64,000 nt of DNA from Ancylostoma caninum (Eukaryota; Nematoda; Chromadorea; Rhabditida; Ancylostomatidae): contig JBAJFG010000502.1 in the NCBI GenBank assembly GCA_037903475.1, positions 151,501 to 215,500 on the forward strand, in the 5' to 3' direction. Position numbers and translations under genes: made by a program. Each line of letters starts with the position of its first letter. The first letter of the stretch is position 1. Below are positions 12,052 through 22,551 of the stretch, piece by piece. The notes below the pieces were generated by a model. It worked only from the letters and a program-made list of their open reading frames with translations. It did no database searches and had not been told where the DNA came from.

Positions 12052-12118
12052 AGGAGGAGATCAAGAAATCAATAATATCGGGCTAGTCATGTACAGATAT
12101 TCTAACCCCCCTCACCTA

Positions 12119-12207
12119 CATTTTTTTATGGCAACCGGCCAATCGTTAGGCCATCGGCAGCAGGGGCTAGACACGCCCCGCCGACCGGCCAGGTTGCCAA
12201 AAAACAA
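12119..12207. repeat. Hairpin at the junction of two BEL elements
   Basis: TTTTTATGGCAACCGGCC at the left pairs imperfectly with GGCCAGGTTGCCAAAAAAC at the right around a GC-rich loop of about 45 bases. It lies where the remains of the two opposed elements meet. Confidence 0.6.
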
Positions 12208-13994
12208 AAAATCCCCACCTGCACATCCGTCGATGGTGGTCCTGCCGGGGCGCGGGTCCTGCTCGTTCGCCCGCTTGTGGGGCGCTCATTCTGTGTTATT
12301 TCCAATCTACCGAGGTCAGAACCTTTCTGGACCGCGTGATACTCAGTGTCCTCCCAGATAGCTGTAAGGTTATAACTGACAGATTCAACCTTTCTTGTTT
12401 CGGTCAACCCACTACCGTGAATAGCTGGGCCGAAAACGGTTTTGACTATGTGCAACCCAGATGGGGTTTTAGTTAAATAGTCAGTAACTAGGTCGTGGTA
12501 ATAGTCCAGCCCCACCAATACACGTGGAATTTGATGCTCTCCACGTATTTTTGTATTTGCCAAATAAATCTCTTCGGCCTTTAGAAAGGCGACGTCAACC
12601 TGATCAAGTTTCACGGATGGAAATCCACTTGTAATGACTGGTAGAGTTTCTACGGTCATTTTGATGTCTTCCCCGAATGCCGTACCGATTTTGAGATAAA
12701 CAGTGTGGCTTTTGAACGTTTCCCTATGTCCACCACCTCCTGATATTGTGCACATTTTTGCCGTTTTCTTTCGTAGACCAAATTGTTTTACAAGTTTCTC
12801 CTCAACGACTGTTTTTTGTGCACCGGAGTCGAAAAGGAATAGCACTTTTTCGAATTGTTCCCTCCTTGCGTTCCATAAGCTGCCCTCGGCTGTCATCAAC
12901 ACAGTTTGTCTATTTGTGACCTTAGGCGGAGGAAGGTTTAATCCCGGCATTGTTTCTACGCACATCTGTACTATCAGTGGGCTAGTTTTCGTGCGACTGG
13001 GTTGGTTATTGTTTGTCCGCTGATCGCGGATTTGCGGGTTCCTCAGGTTTGGCCTATTTGACGCCATGGTAATTGCTGTTCGCTCTCTACCGTAATTATC
13101 TGGTGCCTCCTTTTCGAAGCATAAGCTACTATGATGTTTCTGGCCGCAAGATGAGCAGTCTTGCTTACGGCAGACGAAGCTGTTATGGTTTGTTGAGAAA
13201 CACTTCCAACAGCGATTTTGTTCTCTGAGTGTTTTTCGGCGCATGCTTTGATCGCTGACGGTGCGACATCGGACTGCTGAGTGATTGCCCTTATGGCAAA
13301 ATATGCATTCCGCACCGTAATTGGGTCGATAGTTGATGTGCATCGCTCTTGATTGTGTGACCCTGTCGTTGTTTTTCTGGCCTAATCTTTTCTTAGCGGA
13401 TGCATTTGCGGCTATTTCTTTCTTGAGAAGTGCCATTGGGTTGCATCTGCTTTGGTTTGAGTATGATGCCTGCGAAACTGACGGTAATGACATGTGGTTT
13501 CTGTTTTGCTCGGTATTGCTGGCAATATTATGGGCGATTTTTGAATCGTCCCTAAACGGATTATCTAGGTTTTGAACTTTAGGATCCATGTATCCAAGAA
13601 AAATCTCCATGTTTTTGCATGTATTCTTAGATTCGCTGAGCTTTATGGTCAACTTAGTGGTGAGGTCGTTTGCCTCAGCTATTGCTGTTTGTAACTGGGA
13701 TTCCTTTTCAGTTTGCCCAATTTCTATCAGAATCTCTTTTTTCTCTGATATATCCATACAATTTATATGCTCATCTTGTGTCTCTCTGTACAGTTTCTGA
13801 AGGTCTTCTCTGGCCTCCTTAACTTGCCTCAGGTTACTTTCCAATAAGGCGATGGTCGAACGACATTTCTCGTAGTCTTCGTCGTCTATTCCAGAATATT
13901 CTACATTTTTTGTGTTCTCACTGAAACGAGTCACAAGTGTTTTTAGCAGTTTTGCGCTAAAAATTATGGGATTTCTGTGGAAGTGAAGTGCCAT
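12126..13994 (-). CDS. Shortened gag-protease of BEL element 2
   Basis: I chose the MALHFH start at 13994 because it aligns with element 1; an upstream in-frame ATG at 14096 would add 34 residues. Coiled N-terminus, three CCHC knuckles (about 13330-13130) and a DSGA protease site (about 12830) are present. Compared with element 1, the DUF1759 capsid region is missing: the sequence passes from a Gln/Asn-rich linker directly to the stretch aligning with LRKEIAAKAYVENRLG, without loss of frame. Similarity to element 1 stops after HIVKTVFGPAIHGSG. The last 75 or so residues are read through unrelated junction sequence, including the hairpin, and are probably not a natural C-terminus. Confidence 0.75.
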   Translation of the reverse strand: MALHFHRNPIIFSAKLLKTLVTRFSENTKNVEYSGIDDEDYEKCRSTIALLESNLRQVKEAREDLQKLYRETQDEHINCMDISEKKEILIEIGQTEKESQLQTAIAEANDLTTKLTIKLSESKNTCKNMEIFLGYMDPKVQNLDNPFRDDSKIAHNIASNTEQNRNHMSLPSVSQASYSNQSRCNPMALLKKEIAANASAKKRLGQKNNDRVTQSRAMHINYRPNYGAECIFCHKGNHSAVRCRTVSDQSMRRKTLREQNRCWKCFSTNHNSFVCRKQDCSSCGQKHHSSLCFEKEAPDNYGRERTAITMASNRPNLRNPQIRDQRTNNNQPSRTKTSPLIVQMCVETMPGLNLPPPKVTNRQTVLMTAEGSLWNARREQFEKVLFLFDSGAQKTVVEEKLVKQFGLRKKTAKMCTISGGGGHRETFKSHTVYLKIGTAFGEDIKMTVETLPVITSGFPSVKLDQVDVAFLKAEEIYLANTKIRGEHQIPRVLVGLDYYHDLVTDYLTKTPSGLHIVKTVFGPAIHGSGLTETRKVESVSYNLTAIWEDTEYHAVQKGSDLGRLEITQNERPTSGRTSRTRAPAGPPSTDVQVGIFCFLATWPVGGACLAPAADGLTIGRLP

Positions 13995-14151
13995 GATTTT
14001 GCTTGGCTCCATATAAAACTTCCCTAGAGATGTATACTCAGAAACGCAGCTACTGGCGTTGTGACTGATTCGCAGAGGCGTAATCAGCTTTCCCAATTAG
14101 GCTGGGAAGAATCGATATCGATTCACGATCCTTAATTGGATCGGTGATTTG

Positions 14152-14345
14152 GGGCTCTTAAGCTCCTAGGTTAGGCTTTGTCGCTAACCTGTTTTTGCTG
14201 GAAGCAAGGCGCGGATTTTTAGGGCTCTTGGTCCCAAGATCAGGCTTATGTGCTAACCTCTTGTGCAGCTGCAGAGCAAGGCACGAATTTTTAGGGCTCT
14301 TGGTCACAAGGTTAGGCTTATTAGATCCTAACCTCTTACGGCTAT
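14152..14345 (-). repeat. Tandem repeats in BEL element 2 leader
   Basis: Three units of about 71 bp begin (plus strand) GGGCTCTT at 14152, 14222 and 14294; each contains a TTAGGCTT or CAGGCTT and GCTAACCT pair. They occupy the same place as the leader repeats of element 1, but the sequence is different. Confidence 0.8.
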
Positions 14346-14422
14346 GGATGGGCCGCGAAATTGCTCAAGTGTGAGCGAGTCTCTTCTCCAGGCTTTGACG
14401 CGGGAGGAATAGCTTTATTTTA

Positions 14423-14434
14423 GCCGATGCACCA
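14423..14434 (-). promoter_or_regulatory. tRNA-Gly(GCC) primer binding site of element 2
   Basis: On the minus strand this reads TGGTGCATCGGC, complementary to the 3' end of tRNA-Gly(GCC). It lies five bases inside the LTR end. Confidence 0.78.
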
Positions 14435-14439
14435 GAAAA

Positions 14440-14745
14440 TGTGGCAACTTATTTGGCGGATGGTGGCGCCTCAGACTCTTGGACTAATAGTGTCCGAATG
14501 CGCAGTAAATGCGGTGGTTCAGTGGATGATATATTTATTATTGACTGTACTGGAGATAGAGAGCAAAGTGAGAAGTGAGTAAGAAGCGCCTTGTAGGGCT
14601 TACAGCATCATCCTACTATATTAAAAGATTTGGTCGCTAATTCCCGAGAACGCGTCTGTTACTGCGCGTCGACTCTCAGCGCATTGTCGATACGCAGTGT
14701 TGTGATGAGTACTTTAAAAAGGGGCCCCTGGCCTAAATTTCCACA
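14440..14745 (-). repeat. 5' LTR of BEL element 2
   Basis: The minus strand starts TGTGGAAATTT and ends GTTGCCACA, a perfect TGTGG/CCACA pair of LTR ends. An AATAAA lies on the minus strand at 14538-14533. The 3' partner is missing. Confidence 0.75.
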
Positions 14746-14844
14746 TTGTCCGCTTTTTTCTTCTTAGATCTTTATCTTCCTTGTTATAGGGTGACACCTC
14801 CCTAAGGGCCGGCGTAGGTTTTAGGCTACTTTGCACCTGGGATT

Positions 14845-15630
14845 ATTGATTAGTTTATCGACTATATCGATTTTATTGATTTTTCGCTATTTTTGCCCCA
14901 GGCGTGGCGAGGACATGTCTACTGGGGTATGTCAGTACGCTGAACACGAATATGACAACCGTTTCGTACGGCACTATCGATTTATCGATTTTATTGATTT
15001 TTCGTTTGTTTTGCCCCAGTGACGGTGAAGACATGGCTATTGGGGTATGTCAATACGCTGAAGACGAATATGACAACCGTTTCGTACAGCACTACCGATT
15101 TATCGATTTTATTGATTTTTCGCTTGTTTTGCCCCAGCGACGGTGAAGACATGGCTATTGGGGTATGTCAATACGCTGAAGACGAATATGACAACCGTTT
15201 CGTACGGCACTATCGATTTATCGATTTTATTGATTTTTCGCCAATTTTGCTTCAGGGACGGTGAAGACATGGGTATGTCAATACGCTGAACACGAATATG
15301 ACAACCGTTTTCTACAGCACTATCGATTTATCGATTTTATTGATTTTTCGCTAATTTTGCCCCGGGCGCGGCGAAGACATGCCACTGGGGTATGTCAGCA
15401 CGCTGAACACGAATATGACAACCGTTCTGTACAGCACTATTGATTTATCGATTTTACTGATTTTTCGCTAATTTTGCGCCTGCGCGGCGAAGACATGTCA
15501 CTGAGGTATGTCAATACGCTGAACACGAATATGACAACCGTTTTGTACAGCACTATCGACTTATCGATTTTATTGATTTTTCGCTATTTTTGCCAGGACC
15601 CGAGCAAAGCCGGGTACACAGTCTAGTAAT
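14845..15630 (+). repeat. 117 bp tandem repeat with CCGGCTTCG-type terminus
   Basis: About six units of roughly 117 bp repeat the order TTGCCCCAG, GACATG, GGGGTATGTCA, TACGCTGAACACGAATATGA, then ATCGATTTATCGATTTTATT. The right end carries CCCGAGCAAAGCCGGGTAC and CTAGTA. A relative in opposite orientation lies at 62310-62990 with the matching end, so this is a dispersed repeat family rather than a lone satellite. Confidence 0.85.
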
Positions 15631-15884
15631 AAAAATTCAAAAAATAATGGTGAAACTAAACAACTGGATTCAAAGAATCAAACAGATATAAGATTTTTTT
15701 AATCCAGCAAGCCATTCTCAGGGGTGAAGGGGCTCCCTGCAAATCCGATTTGGAGCCCAATAATCCTAATAATGTCGATTAACGTTACAACAAAATCCTA
15801 GCACATGGTTTTGTTTCCTGACATGGTTTTGAAACGAAGTGGTAGCGCTGTTCCCATCCGTTGGGGTTTTTCCTTGATTTTGAC

Positions 15885-17090
15885 TGGGCCAGTGGTAAAC
15901 ATGCGCCGGTCTCAGGTAAAGAGGCACACGGGTCCATTGGTCGGGATTTTCCCGCCAGTGGTAAACAGGTGCTGGTCTGGTAAAGGGGCACACGGGTCCG
16001 TTGGTCAGCAACTGCCATGGTAAACAGGGGCACATGGGTCGTTGGCCAGAATTTTCCCGTCAGTGGTAAACAGGTGCTGGACTCTGGTAAAGGGGCACAC
16101 AGGGTCCGTTGGTCAGGACTTTCCCTTGGGTTCCACTGGGCCAGTGGTAAACAGGTGCTGGTTCGACTGGGCCAATGGTAAACAGGGACACATGGGTCTG
16201 TTGGTCAGAATTTTCCCGCCAGTGGTAAACAGGTGCTGGACTCTGGTAAAGGGGCACACGGGTCTTTGGTCAGCACTTCCCTTGGGTTCGACTGGGCCAA
16301 TGGTAAACAGGCGCCGGTCTCAGGTAAAGGGGCACACGGGTCCGTTGGTCAGGACTTTCCCTTGGGTTCCACTGGGCCAGTGGTAAACAGTTGCTGGTCT
16401 CAGGTAAAGGGGCACACGGGTCCGTTGGTCAGGACTTTCCCTTGGGTTCGACTGGACCAATGATAAAAAGGCGCCGACCTCAGGCAAAGGGGCACAAGGG
16501 ATTTCAGGATTTTCCCTTGGGTTCGACTGGGCCAATGGTAAACAGGGGCACATGGGTCGTTGGTCAGAATTTTCCCGTCAGTGGTAAATAAGTGCTGGTC
16601 TCTGGTAAAGGGACACACGGGTCTTTGGTCAGCACTTCCCTTGGGTTAGACTGGGCCAATGGTAAACAGGCGCCGGTCTCAAGCTAAGGGGCACACGGGT
16701 CCGCTGGTCAGGATTTTCCTTTGACTGCGACGCTGTCAGCAGCAAAGTTGCGCCCATCTCAGGTAAAGGGACACACGTGTCGCGCCGGTGTCAGATGAAG
16801 GGGCACACGTGCCGCGCCGGTCTCAGGTAAAGGGGCACACTTGTCCACTGCGCGGTATTTTCCCTTGGGTTTGACTGGGCTAGTGGTAAAGTAGCGCTGG
16901 TTTTAGGTAAAGGGGCGCACTGGTCCATTGGTCGGAACTTTTCCTTGAGTCCAACTGGGCCAGTAGTGAATTGTTGGCAATGGTGAATTGGTCTGTTGGC
17001 CGGGATTTTCCCGTGAGTCCGGCTGGCTGGCTCAGTGGTAAAGCGGCGTTGGCTTCAGGCAAAAGGCAACACGTGTTCATTGGTCGTCAA
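15885..17090 (+). repeat. 80 bp minisatellite
   Basis: Units of about 80 bp repeat GGTAAAGGGGCACACGGGTC, GTTGGTCAGGA, CTTTCCCTTGGGTT and CTGGGCCAGTGGTAAACAGG. The spacing is exactly 80 between 16321 and 16401. Units shorten and diverge toward the right end. No host gene is seen in it. Confidence 0.9.
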
Positions 17091-17632
17091 CAAAAAGAAG
17101 GTCGTGGTCTTCAAAAATTTCAATCAGTCAATTTTGTCATTTTGTGACTCCTCGACAAGCTGTTTGCCACTGTTCAGTTTGAGTTTCTCAAAATCTAAGG
17201 ATTAGTTCTATTCAGACAGGTGTTGAGACTGAATGAAGTGCTTAATTAGGTTTGTATGCAGACACTCTACTCGAACTCTAATACCAACACTGATAGAATG
17301 CGGTGAAACTTTGAGCCAAGGAACTCACGGGGTTACTATCTCGCGCAAAAGCCTAGACAATAACTTGCGCACCCACCTAATGTGTCTCATCAACCCCGTG
17401 GACCACCTCCCTTACTAGAAACTCAAACAAAAGCCTGGACAATAAATTGCGCACCCACCTTATGTATACCGCCAACCCCGTGGACCACCTCCCTTTCCAG
17501 AAACTCGGGCAAAAGCCTAGACAATAATCTACGCACCCACCCCATGTATCTCGCCAACCCCGTGGATTGCCTCCCTTCCAAGAAACTCAGGCAAAAGCCT
17601 AGACAATAATTTACGCACCCCCCCCCCATGTA

Positions 17633-18175
17633 TAGGGGTATCAAAAAGTTTCCGGCCTCAACCTGTTCCATCCCTTTTTTCTCAAAACTTTGAGTGCGAT
17701 CATGTAGCCTAAAATCTTCAAATCCACCATGCCAAGTTTCATGCTCTTAAGCTGACTCATTCAATAATAATGGCCCTTTTTTCTAACCTAACCATAGTGG
17801 GTTTCACATGCTTTTCGACAGCGCACCCGTCCACAGATTAAGAGTTGCGCTTGCTGCCACACGAGAACGTGGATTCGAATTACTGAATCACATGTCCCAT
17901 AGTTTGGACCTTGCACCCAGCAACTATTTTCTGTCTGGAAATTTGAAACAGCATCTTCGCACGATGGGACTGGATGTCGAAAACGTCAAAGAGCCGGCTG
18001 TTGAAAGATACTCTGAGTCAAATGAGGAAAGCAGCTCCTTGAACGGTTTGAAAAAATTCAAATCGAGCCATGAAAAGTGTGTTAGTGTTCGAGGGACCTG
18101 TATTTTACTACAACAAAATTTGCTCGCTGTAGATCTTTTGGAAGTACTCTAGGCGGAAACTTTTTGATAACCCTA
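17633..18175 (+). mobile_element. Internally deleted mariner element
   Basis: The ends are TAGGGGTATCAAAAAGTTTC and its near-perfect inverse, flanked by TA at 17631-17632 and 18176-18177. Neighbouring minisatellite units carry a single TA at this place (CATGTATCTCGCC), so they show the empty site. At 543 bp it is less than half the usual mariner length. Confidence 0.9.
17808..18152 (+). pseudogene. C-terminal fragment of mariner transposase
   Basis: The frame shows FDSAPVH, RERGFELLNH and SLDLAPSNYF followed by a Lys-rich end, the C-terminal part of the DDE domain of mariner transposases. The second catalytic Asp is kept in FDSAPVH. The third, normally in LAPSDY, is Asn here, so the fragment cannot be catalytic even apart from its missing N-terminal two thirds. 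Confidence 0.85.
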
Positions 18176-18899
18176 TATCCCTCCAACCCCATGGATTGCC
18201 TCCCTTCCAAGAAACTCAGGCAAAAGTCTAGAAAATAACTTGCGCACCCACCTCATGTATCTCAGCAACCCCGCAGATTACCCCCCTTTCCAGAAGCTTA
18301 GGCATCAACCTGGACAGTAACTTGCGCACCCACCTAATGTTTATCGCCAATCCCGTGGACCACCTCCCTTACTAGAAACCTCCCTTACTAGAAACTCAAA
18401 CAAAAGCCTGGACAATAAATTGCGCACCCACCTCATGTATCTCGTCAACCCTGTGGACCAACTCCCTTACTAGAAACTCAGGCAAAAGCCTAGACAATAA
18501 TTTACGCACCCACCCCATGTACCCCGCCAACCCCGTGGATTGCCTCCCTTCCAAGAAACTCAGGCAAAAGTCTAGAAAATAATCTGCGCTCCCACCCAAT
18601 GTTTCTCGCCAACCCCGTGGACCACCTCCACTACTAGAAACTCAGGCAAAAGTCCGTATCTCGTCAACTCTGTGGACAACCTCCCTTACTAGAAACTCAG
18701 ACAAAAGTCTAGAAAATAACTTGCGCACCCACCTCATGTATCCCCCCAACCAGTGGATTACATTCCGTTTCAGAAGCTCAGGCAAAAGCCTAAGCAATAA
18801 TTTACGCATCCATCCCATGTATTCCGCCAACACCGTGGATCGCCTCCCCAAGTATCCCACCAATCTCAAGAAGCATCTTCGTTTCCTGAGCTTAAGCGA

Positions 18900-19545
18900 A
18901 AAATAACCAATAACTTATGCTCCTACTCATTTATACCATCAACCCTGTTGATCATCTCCCTTCCCTAGGCCACGTGGATTTGAGTATTGATCACCTTCTT
19001 AATCATCACTTAGAACTTTGTGGGTTTAGTATAAATGAGTCACGTCGTGTCGGTGAATATCGGTGTGTAATGACGAAGAAGATTGGTGGAAATAAGCGAT
19101 CGGGATGCTTATTCTCTTTTCACAATAATTTGTTTTCAGTTTTTGTTCAAAACTTTGGGAAAGTATAAAGTTTTTAGAATGAGTTTGGTCTGAACTAGAA
19201 GAATGGGATAGTCACATACAGTGGTGATGCTGAGAGTGTGTTTGTATGATTGGCTTACTGAGTTATTGACCGAGTGGTTTGTACAATACAAAAGCAGTTG
19301 TGTTCTGTATTTCACGCTGTCCTTGGTATGCTCGCTGCTCGCGAAAGACAGAGATAGAAACAACAAAACAAATTGATTCACGGATTCTGTGAGTTCTCTT
19401 CTCTCATTCGCTACGCTATGTGCTCTTTTTCGACTGAATAATGTTATATGTAGATATACATATACAGTTGTGAGATAGTGTAGCTCGAGTTGAGGGTGTG
19501 AATCTCACACAACCTGTTGGCGCGCACGAAAAACCACAACGGGTC
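18900..19545. other. Intergenic, no gene seen
   Basis: The minisatellite fades out near 18900 and AT-rich sequence follows. I see no exon or repeat structure that can be supported. Confidence 0.4.
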
Positions 19546-19546
19546 A

Positions 19547-19914
19547 ATACTGTCACACTACGGAAAGTAGCACAATAACGTGGCTTACGGAGCCACTAGT
19601 TCTGACTAGCAACAAGTATCTCTAGCATGAGAAGGGTCAGCCCCGCCCCCTCCACAGGAGGTACAGTATCAGCGATGTACATGAATACCACAAGGATCAT
19701 CGATTCTTCGATGATATCTGGATAGGTGAGCGGGCAGATCAAGATTAGGTCAAATTGATTATTGGATCCGGATTTCAGGTGGGCGCGTACCGCGCCTATA
19801 AATAGATTGTTCCGTTACCATATTGTGCTTGTACTTGTCTGTTCTGGTTGGCCATCGGGCCATTGTGTTTTTTTTAATAAAAAGTTCCTTTAAACTCCTC
19901 TCCCACATCGCACA
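19547..19914 (+). repeat. Possible solo LTR
   Basis: The stretch starts TGTCACAC and ends ATCGCACA, with TATAAATAG at 19797 and AATAAA at 19876, the order expected in an LTR. No partner, target duplication or adjoining coding region is visible, so the call is tentative. Confidence 0.3.
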
Positions 19915-20149
19915 GGGAGATTCTCACCCTGAGCCCCGAAGACCCACCACAAGAAGGCAACTCCGGCAGGAGCCGTGATTTTGCCACGAAGAGACCGGTA
20001 GACACCGGCTATTTCTTGCATTTAATATAACCACCTCTGTGATAATACTCTGCATGGGGAGATGGGAATATCGTTTCTCAGAAGAAGGAATCCAGAAGAA
20101 CTCAGCGGAAAAAATTATCGAGGCAGGGATAAGGTTGCGAACCAACTCA

Positions 20150-20335
20150 GGCACTCGCACCGGCTGAGCGGCGGGCGAATTCGGGAGACCGGCCGGGCGG
20201 CTCACCAATTCCGGCCGAGCGGCGGGCTAATTTCAAAAACCGGTTGAGTGGCGCCCCTAAATTTAAATGCCGGCCGAATTACCGGCTGAGCGGCGCGCGA
20301 TTCCAAGCGACCGGCTGGGCGGCCTGCGAGTGAAT
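20150..20335 (+). repeat. GC-rich degenerate repeat
   Basis: A motif close to CCGGCTGAGCGGCGGGCGAA recurs about six times at 30-40 bp spacing, with variable AT-rich inserts. Confidence 0.6.
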
Positions 20336-20339
20336 TCTG

Positions 20340-21326
20340 TGATTTAGGGTTGTAATGGTTACGGAGAAGGTCTACCGAAGGTTGTAATGTACAGTGATGC
20401 CAAGGGGTGTGAACCCCACAGTGCTACGACGGGTTTAGTGACGCTTGCGGAGCGTCCTGGTACAGCAGGGTGGAGCTAGATCACGCAAAGGGGTCGGCTT
20501 CTCTGTATCTAGAGGGTATACCGGTCCACAGGTGCAGGTAAACATCATAGAATGGATAATTCAATGTGGGAGAGGCATGGGGGGATGAGGGTAGTTGTGA
20601 GGTGAACCGATGCCTAGTAGTATGAAGGCTTTGCACGAAGTGACGCTCAGTGCTTGTTCCGATCGTTGCCCACACGTCATCCCACGGTTTTTCTCCGTTA
20701 TCACCCGAGAACTTGAATGCAGTACAAAGAGCGTCAATTACGATTGCATCTCCCGCGCCCTGGTGCGCTGCAGCACCCACGCGGCGCTGTATAGGCAGCA
20801 CCCGACATCCATAGCATCCAGCCGGTAGTGCCACACTCCGGGCCACGTAGAGGTGCAATTGTGATTGACGTTCCCTGTAACAAACTATTCCATACTGTCT
20901 CCATGTACGACTGTCATTAAATCTCGGCAAGAGAATAAAGGACTTTACCAATCTCGGGTACCGTTAAAACAGAAGATTTCGTATTCCATACTGTAATGAT
21001 TTCGCAGCATAGGCACGTATTTAATTATATTGTAGGCTCACAGAGCTCACACCACTCCTGGTCCAAGAGTACCAGCAGCATCTAAATAGAGTGCAGATAT
21101 CCACAAGTCTCAAATTTACATACCGCGAAGTTGTTATATCAGCACGGCTTAGCAAGCGAATAAAGACTCAAGGACTCGTTTCAATCGAGAGTGAACCTTT
21201 GCATGTCCGTGGTGAACTGGTCACATCCTCTCCACAAAGCGAACGTCAAATCAGGTAGATATACTACGCCTGCATGTAGCCCAAAGTAAAGTGATGAGCT
21301 GATAAGAAATAGAGGCATTAGCAGAC
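20340..21326. other. Intergenic, no gene seen
   Basis: A 156-codon open frame on the minus strand (20951-20481) lacks any recognisable domain and overlaps the stretch resembling 2690-2830. I regard it as repeat-derived. Confidence 0.35.
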
Positions 21327-21329
21327 TGA

Positions 21330-21561
21330 AAAGTTATTCATGCTTGCGGCGCGTCAAAGTTTACGCGGCCCTCCAAAACTTCACAAGGTTTTCGCGCCGA
21401 CCCAGAGCGGCGAAAATGGAAACGCGGTTTGTTCTTCGCGAGGCAGTCGCAACGGCAAAACTAGGAACAGTGCTGACCTGCCAGGATTTCTTTCCTACCT
21501 CCCTCCTTTGCACTGTGTATCGGCGCGTAAACTTTGACGCGCCGCAAGCATGAATAACTTT
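21330..21561. mobile_element. 232 bp MITE with 37 bp terminal inverted repeats
   Basis: The ends AAAGTTATTCATGCTTGCGG and on through CGTCAAAGTTTACGCG are exact inverse copies. TGA flanks both sides (21327-21329 and 21562-21564), a three-base target duplication of the PIF/Harbinger size. It has no coding capacity. Confidence 0.85.
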
Positions 21562-21589
21562 TGATGGAGTCCGTTCGCATTAGCACGGA

Positions 21590-21665
21590 TGGCCGAGAGG
21601 GTTGCGCACTAGACTATCAATCAATGAAGAGCAGTGGTGAGGTGACTTCGAATCCTCTTAGTGGG
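21590..21665 (+). repeat. tRNA-like SINE fragment
   Basis: GGATGGCCGAGAGGGTTGCG resembles a tRNA A box region and GACTTCGAATCCTC a B box, 45 bases apart. The stems do not pair as a working tRNA. Similar sequences occur at 32867, 33735, 54420 and 57345. Confidence 0.5.
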
Positions 21666-22551
21666 AAAAAGGAAGTGCAATAGAACAAATAATAGTTGAG
21701 ATTGTAAAAGTGGTTATTTCCATTTTGTTTAGGTTGTTCCTCTTCTTCTTCAGGTACTATCCATATAGGGTTTCTTGCTCGGATTTGTTTTTCGAACGAG
21801 ACCCCGGCTAACACCTGCAAACCAACAGAATTGCTTGACGGACCAGGTGAACCCATTATGAGGCCTGATTGAGTCCTGGAAGATGCTAGGAAGAATACCG
21901 AACCTCTATTGACCGAGCAGATGCAACGTGATTTGAATCCCTCCGGCCGGAATTCGCTCGCCGCTCGGCCGGCACGAGTGTCTGGGAAGAGCTGATCACT
22001 ATTCAATGGTAATAAAAAAAATGTACATGAGTTGAGTACTTAGTTGAGGACTTCCTGATATAGAACTGGCTCAATCGCCAATATTCTGGATTTTCATCTC
22101 AGAAGGTCTCATACCCTTTGAATCCGAAAGTACTTTCGGACCAGCAGACGCTGTATATTTCTCACTGATCTCACAATTCATTCCTCCCTGCTCGTTCTTT
22201 TTTCGGGCTACATGTTCTCTTATCAACGCCGTGAAAACGAAGGCGTACCCATATTGTAATCTGCCCGCGCGTTGGATGAAAATAGTTGGCACTAGTGCTA
22301 ATCTTGATGAAGCTGTAATTCCTTCCATCTTAGGATGCTTATGACATTTTTTTTCTTCATTTTTTGAAAACATCTTAAATTACTTCCGGTCTTCTTCTCT
22401 AGATCCACTGTGATTTCTAGTATTCGCTTGTGCTTTCGCCCTCTGTCACTTGTGTACCTATTGTTTATGTCAGTTGTCGTATTGGAGATAAAAGCTTCTA
22501 GGTTCGTTGCATTGAACAAAGAATCAAGCGTGATTTTCGTCTTTTGCTTCA
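21665..22551. other. Upstream region of the YIPF3-like gene, no gene seen
   Basis: No supported exon. The promoter of the YIPF3-like gene should lie here, but no core element is evident. Confidence 0.35.

Larger units (their letters stand above)
3470..12055 (+). mobile_element. BEL/Pao endogenous retrovirus-like element (element 1)
   Basis: In order: a probable 5' LTR, a tRNA-Gly primer binding site, a repeat-bearing leader, gag with zinc knuckles, an aspartic protease, reverse transcriptase, RNase H, integrase and a phlebovirus-like envelope. Gag through the start of envelope stays in one reading frame from 4223 to about 10250, broken only by TGA at 6200-6202 and TAG at 7907-7909. The envelope then changes frame twice. 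A purine-rich stretch at about 12025-12060 may be the polypurine tract. No 3' LTR follows; instead the element abuts a second BEL element lying in the opposite orientation. It looks recently inserted but defective. Confidence 0.9.
12120..14745 (-). mobile_element. Truncated BEL/Pao element 2
   Basis: Read on the minus strand it has a 306 bp 5' LTR (14745-14440), a 12-base tRNA-Gly(GCC) primer site, a leader with tandem repeats, and one gag-protease frame that loses similarity to element 1 after the protease. Everything from reverse transcriptase onward and the 3' LTR are absent. It is related to element 1 but clearly diverged. Confidence 0.85.
17340..18860 (+). repeat. 81 bp minisatellite, split by a mariner insertion
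   Basis: Units of about 81 bp repeat AAACTCAGGCAAAAGCCTAG, ACAATAA, TGCGCACCCACC, ATGTATCTCGCCAACCCCGT and GGA. The array runs 17340-17632 and resumes at 18176, so the insertion postdates the array. Confidence 0.9.

Noticed and set aside
16042..16618. Overlapping open frames on both strands
   Set aside because: They follow the 80 bp repeat and have no independent support.
15885..18860. CRISPR array
   Set aside because: The repeats are contiguous long units without distinct spacers, and the genome is eukaryotic.
20481..20951. 156-codon minus-strand gene
   Set aside because: No domain, no splice context, and overlap with a probable dispersed repeat.
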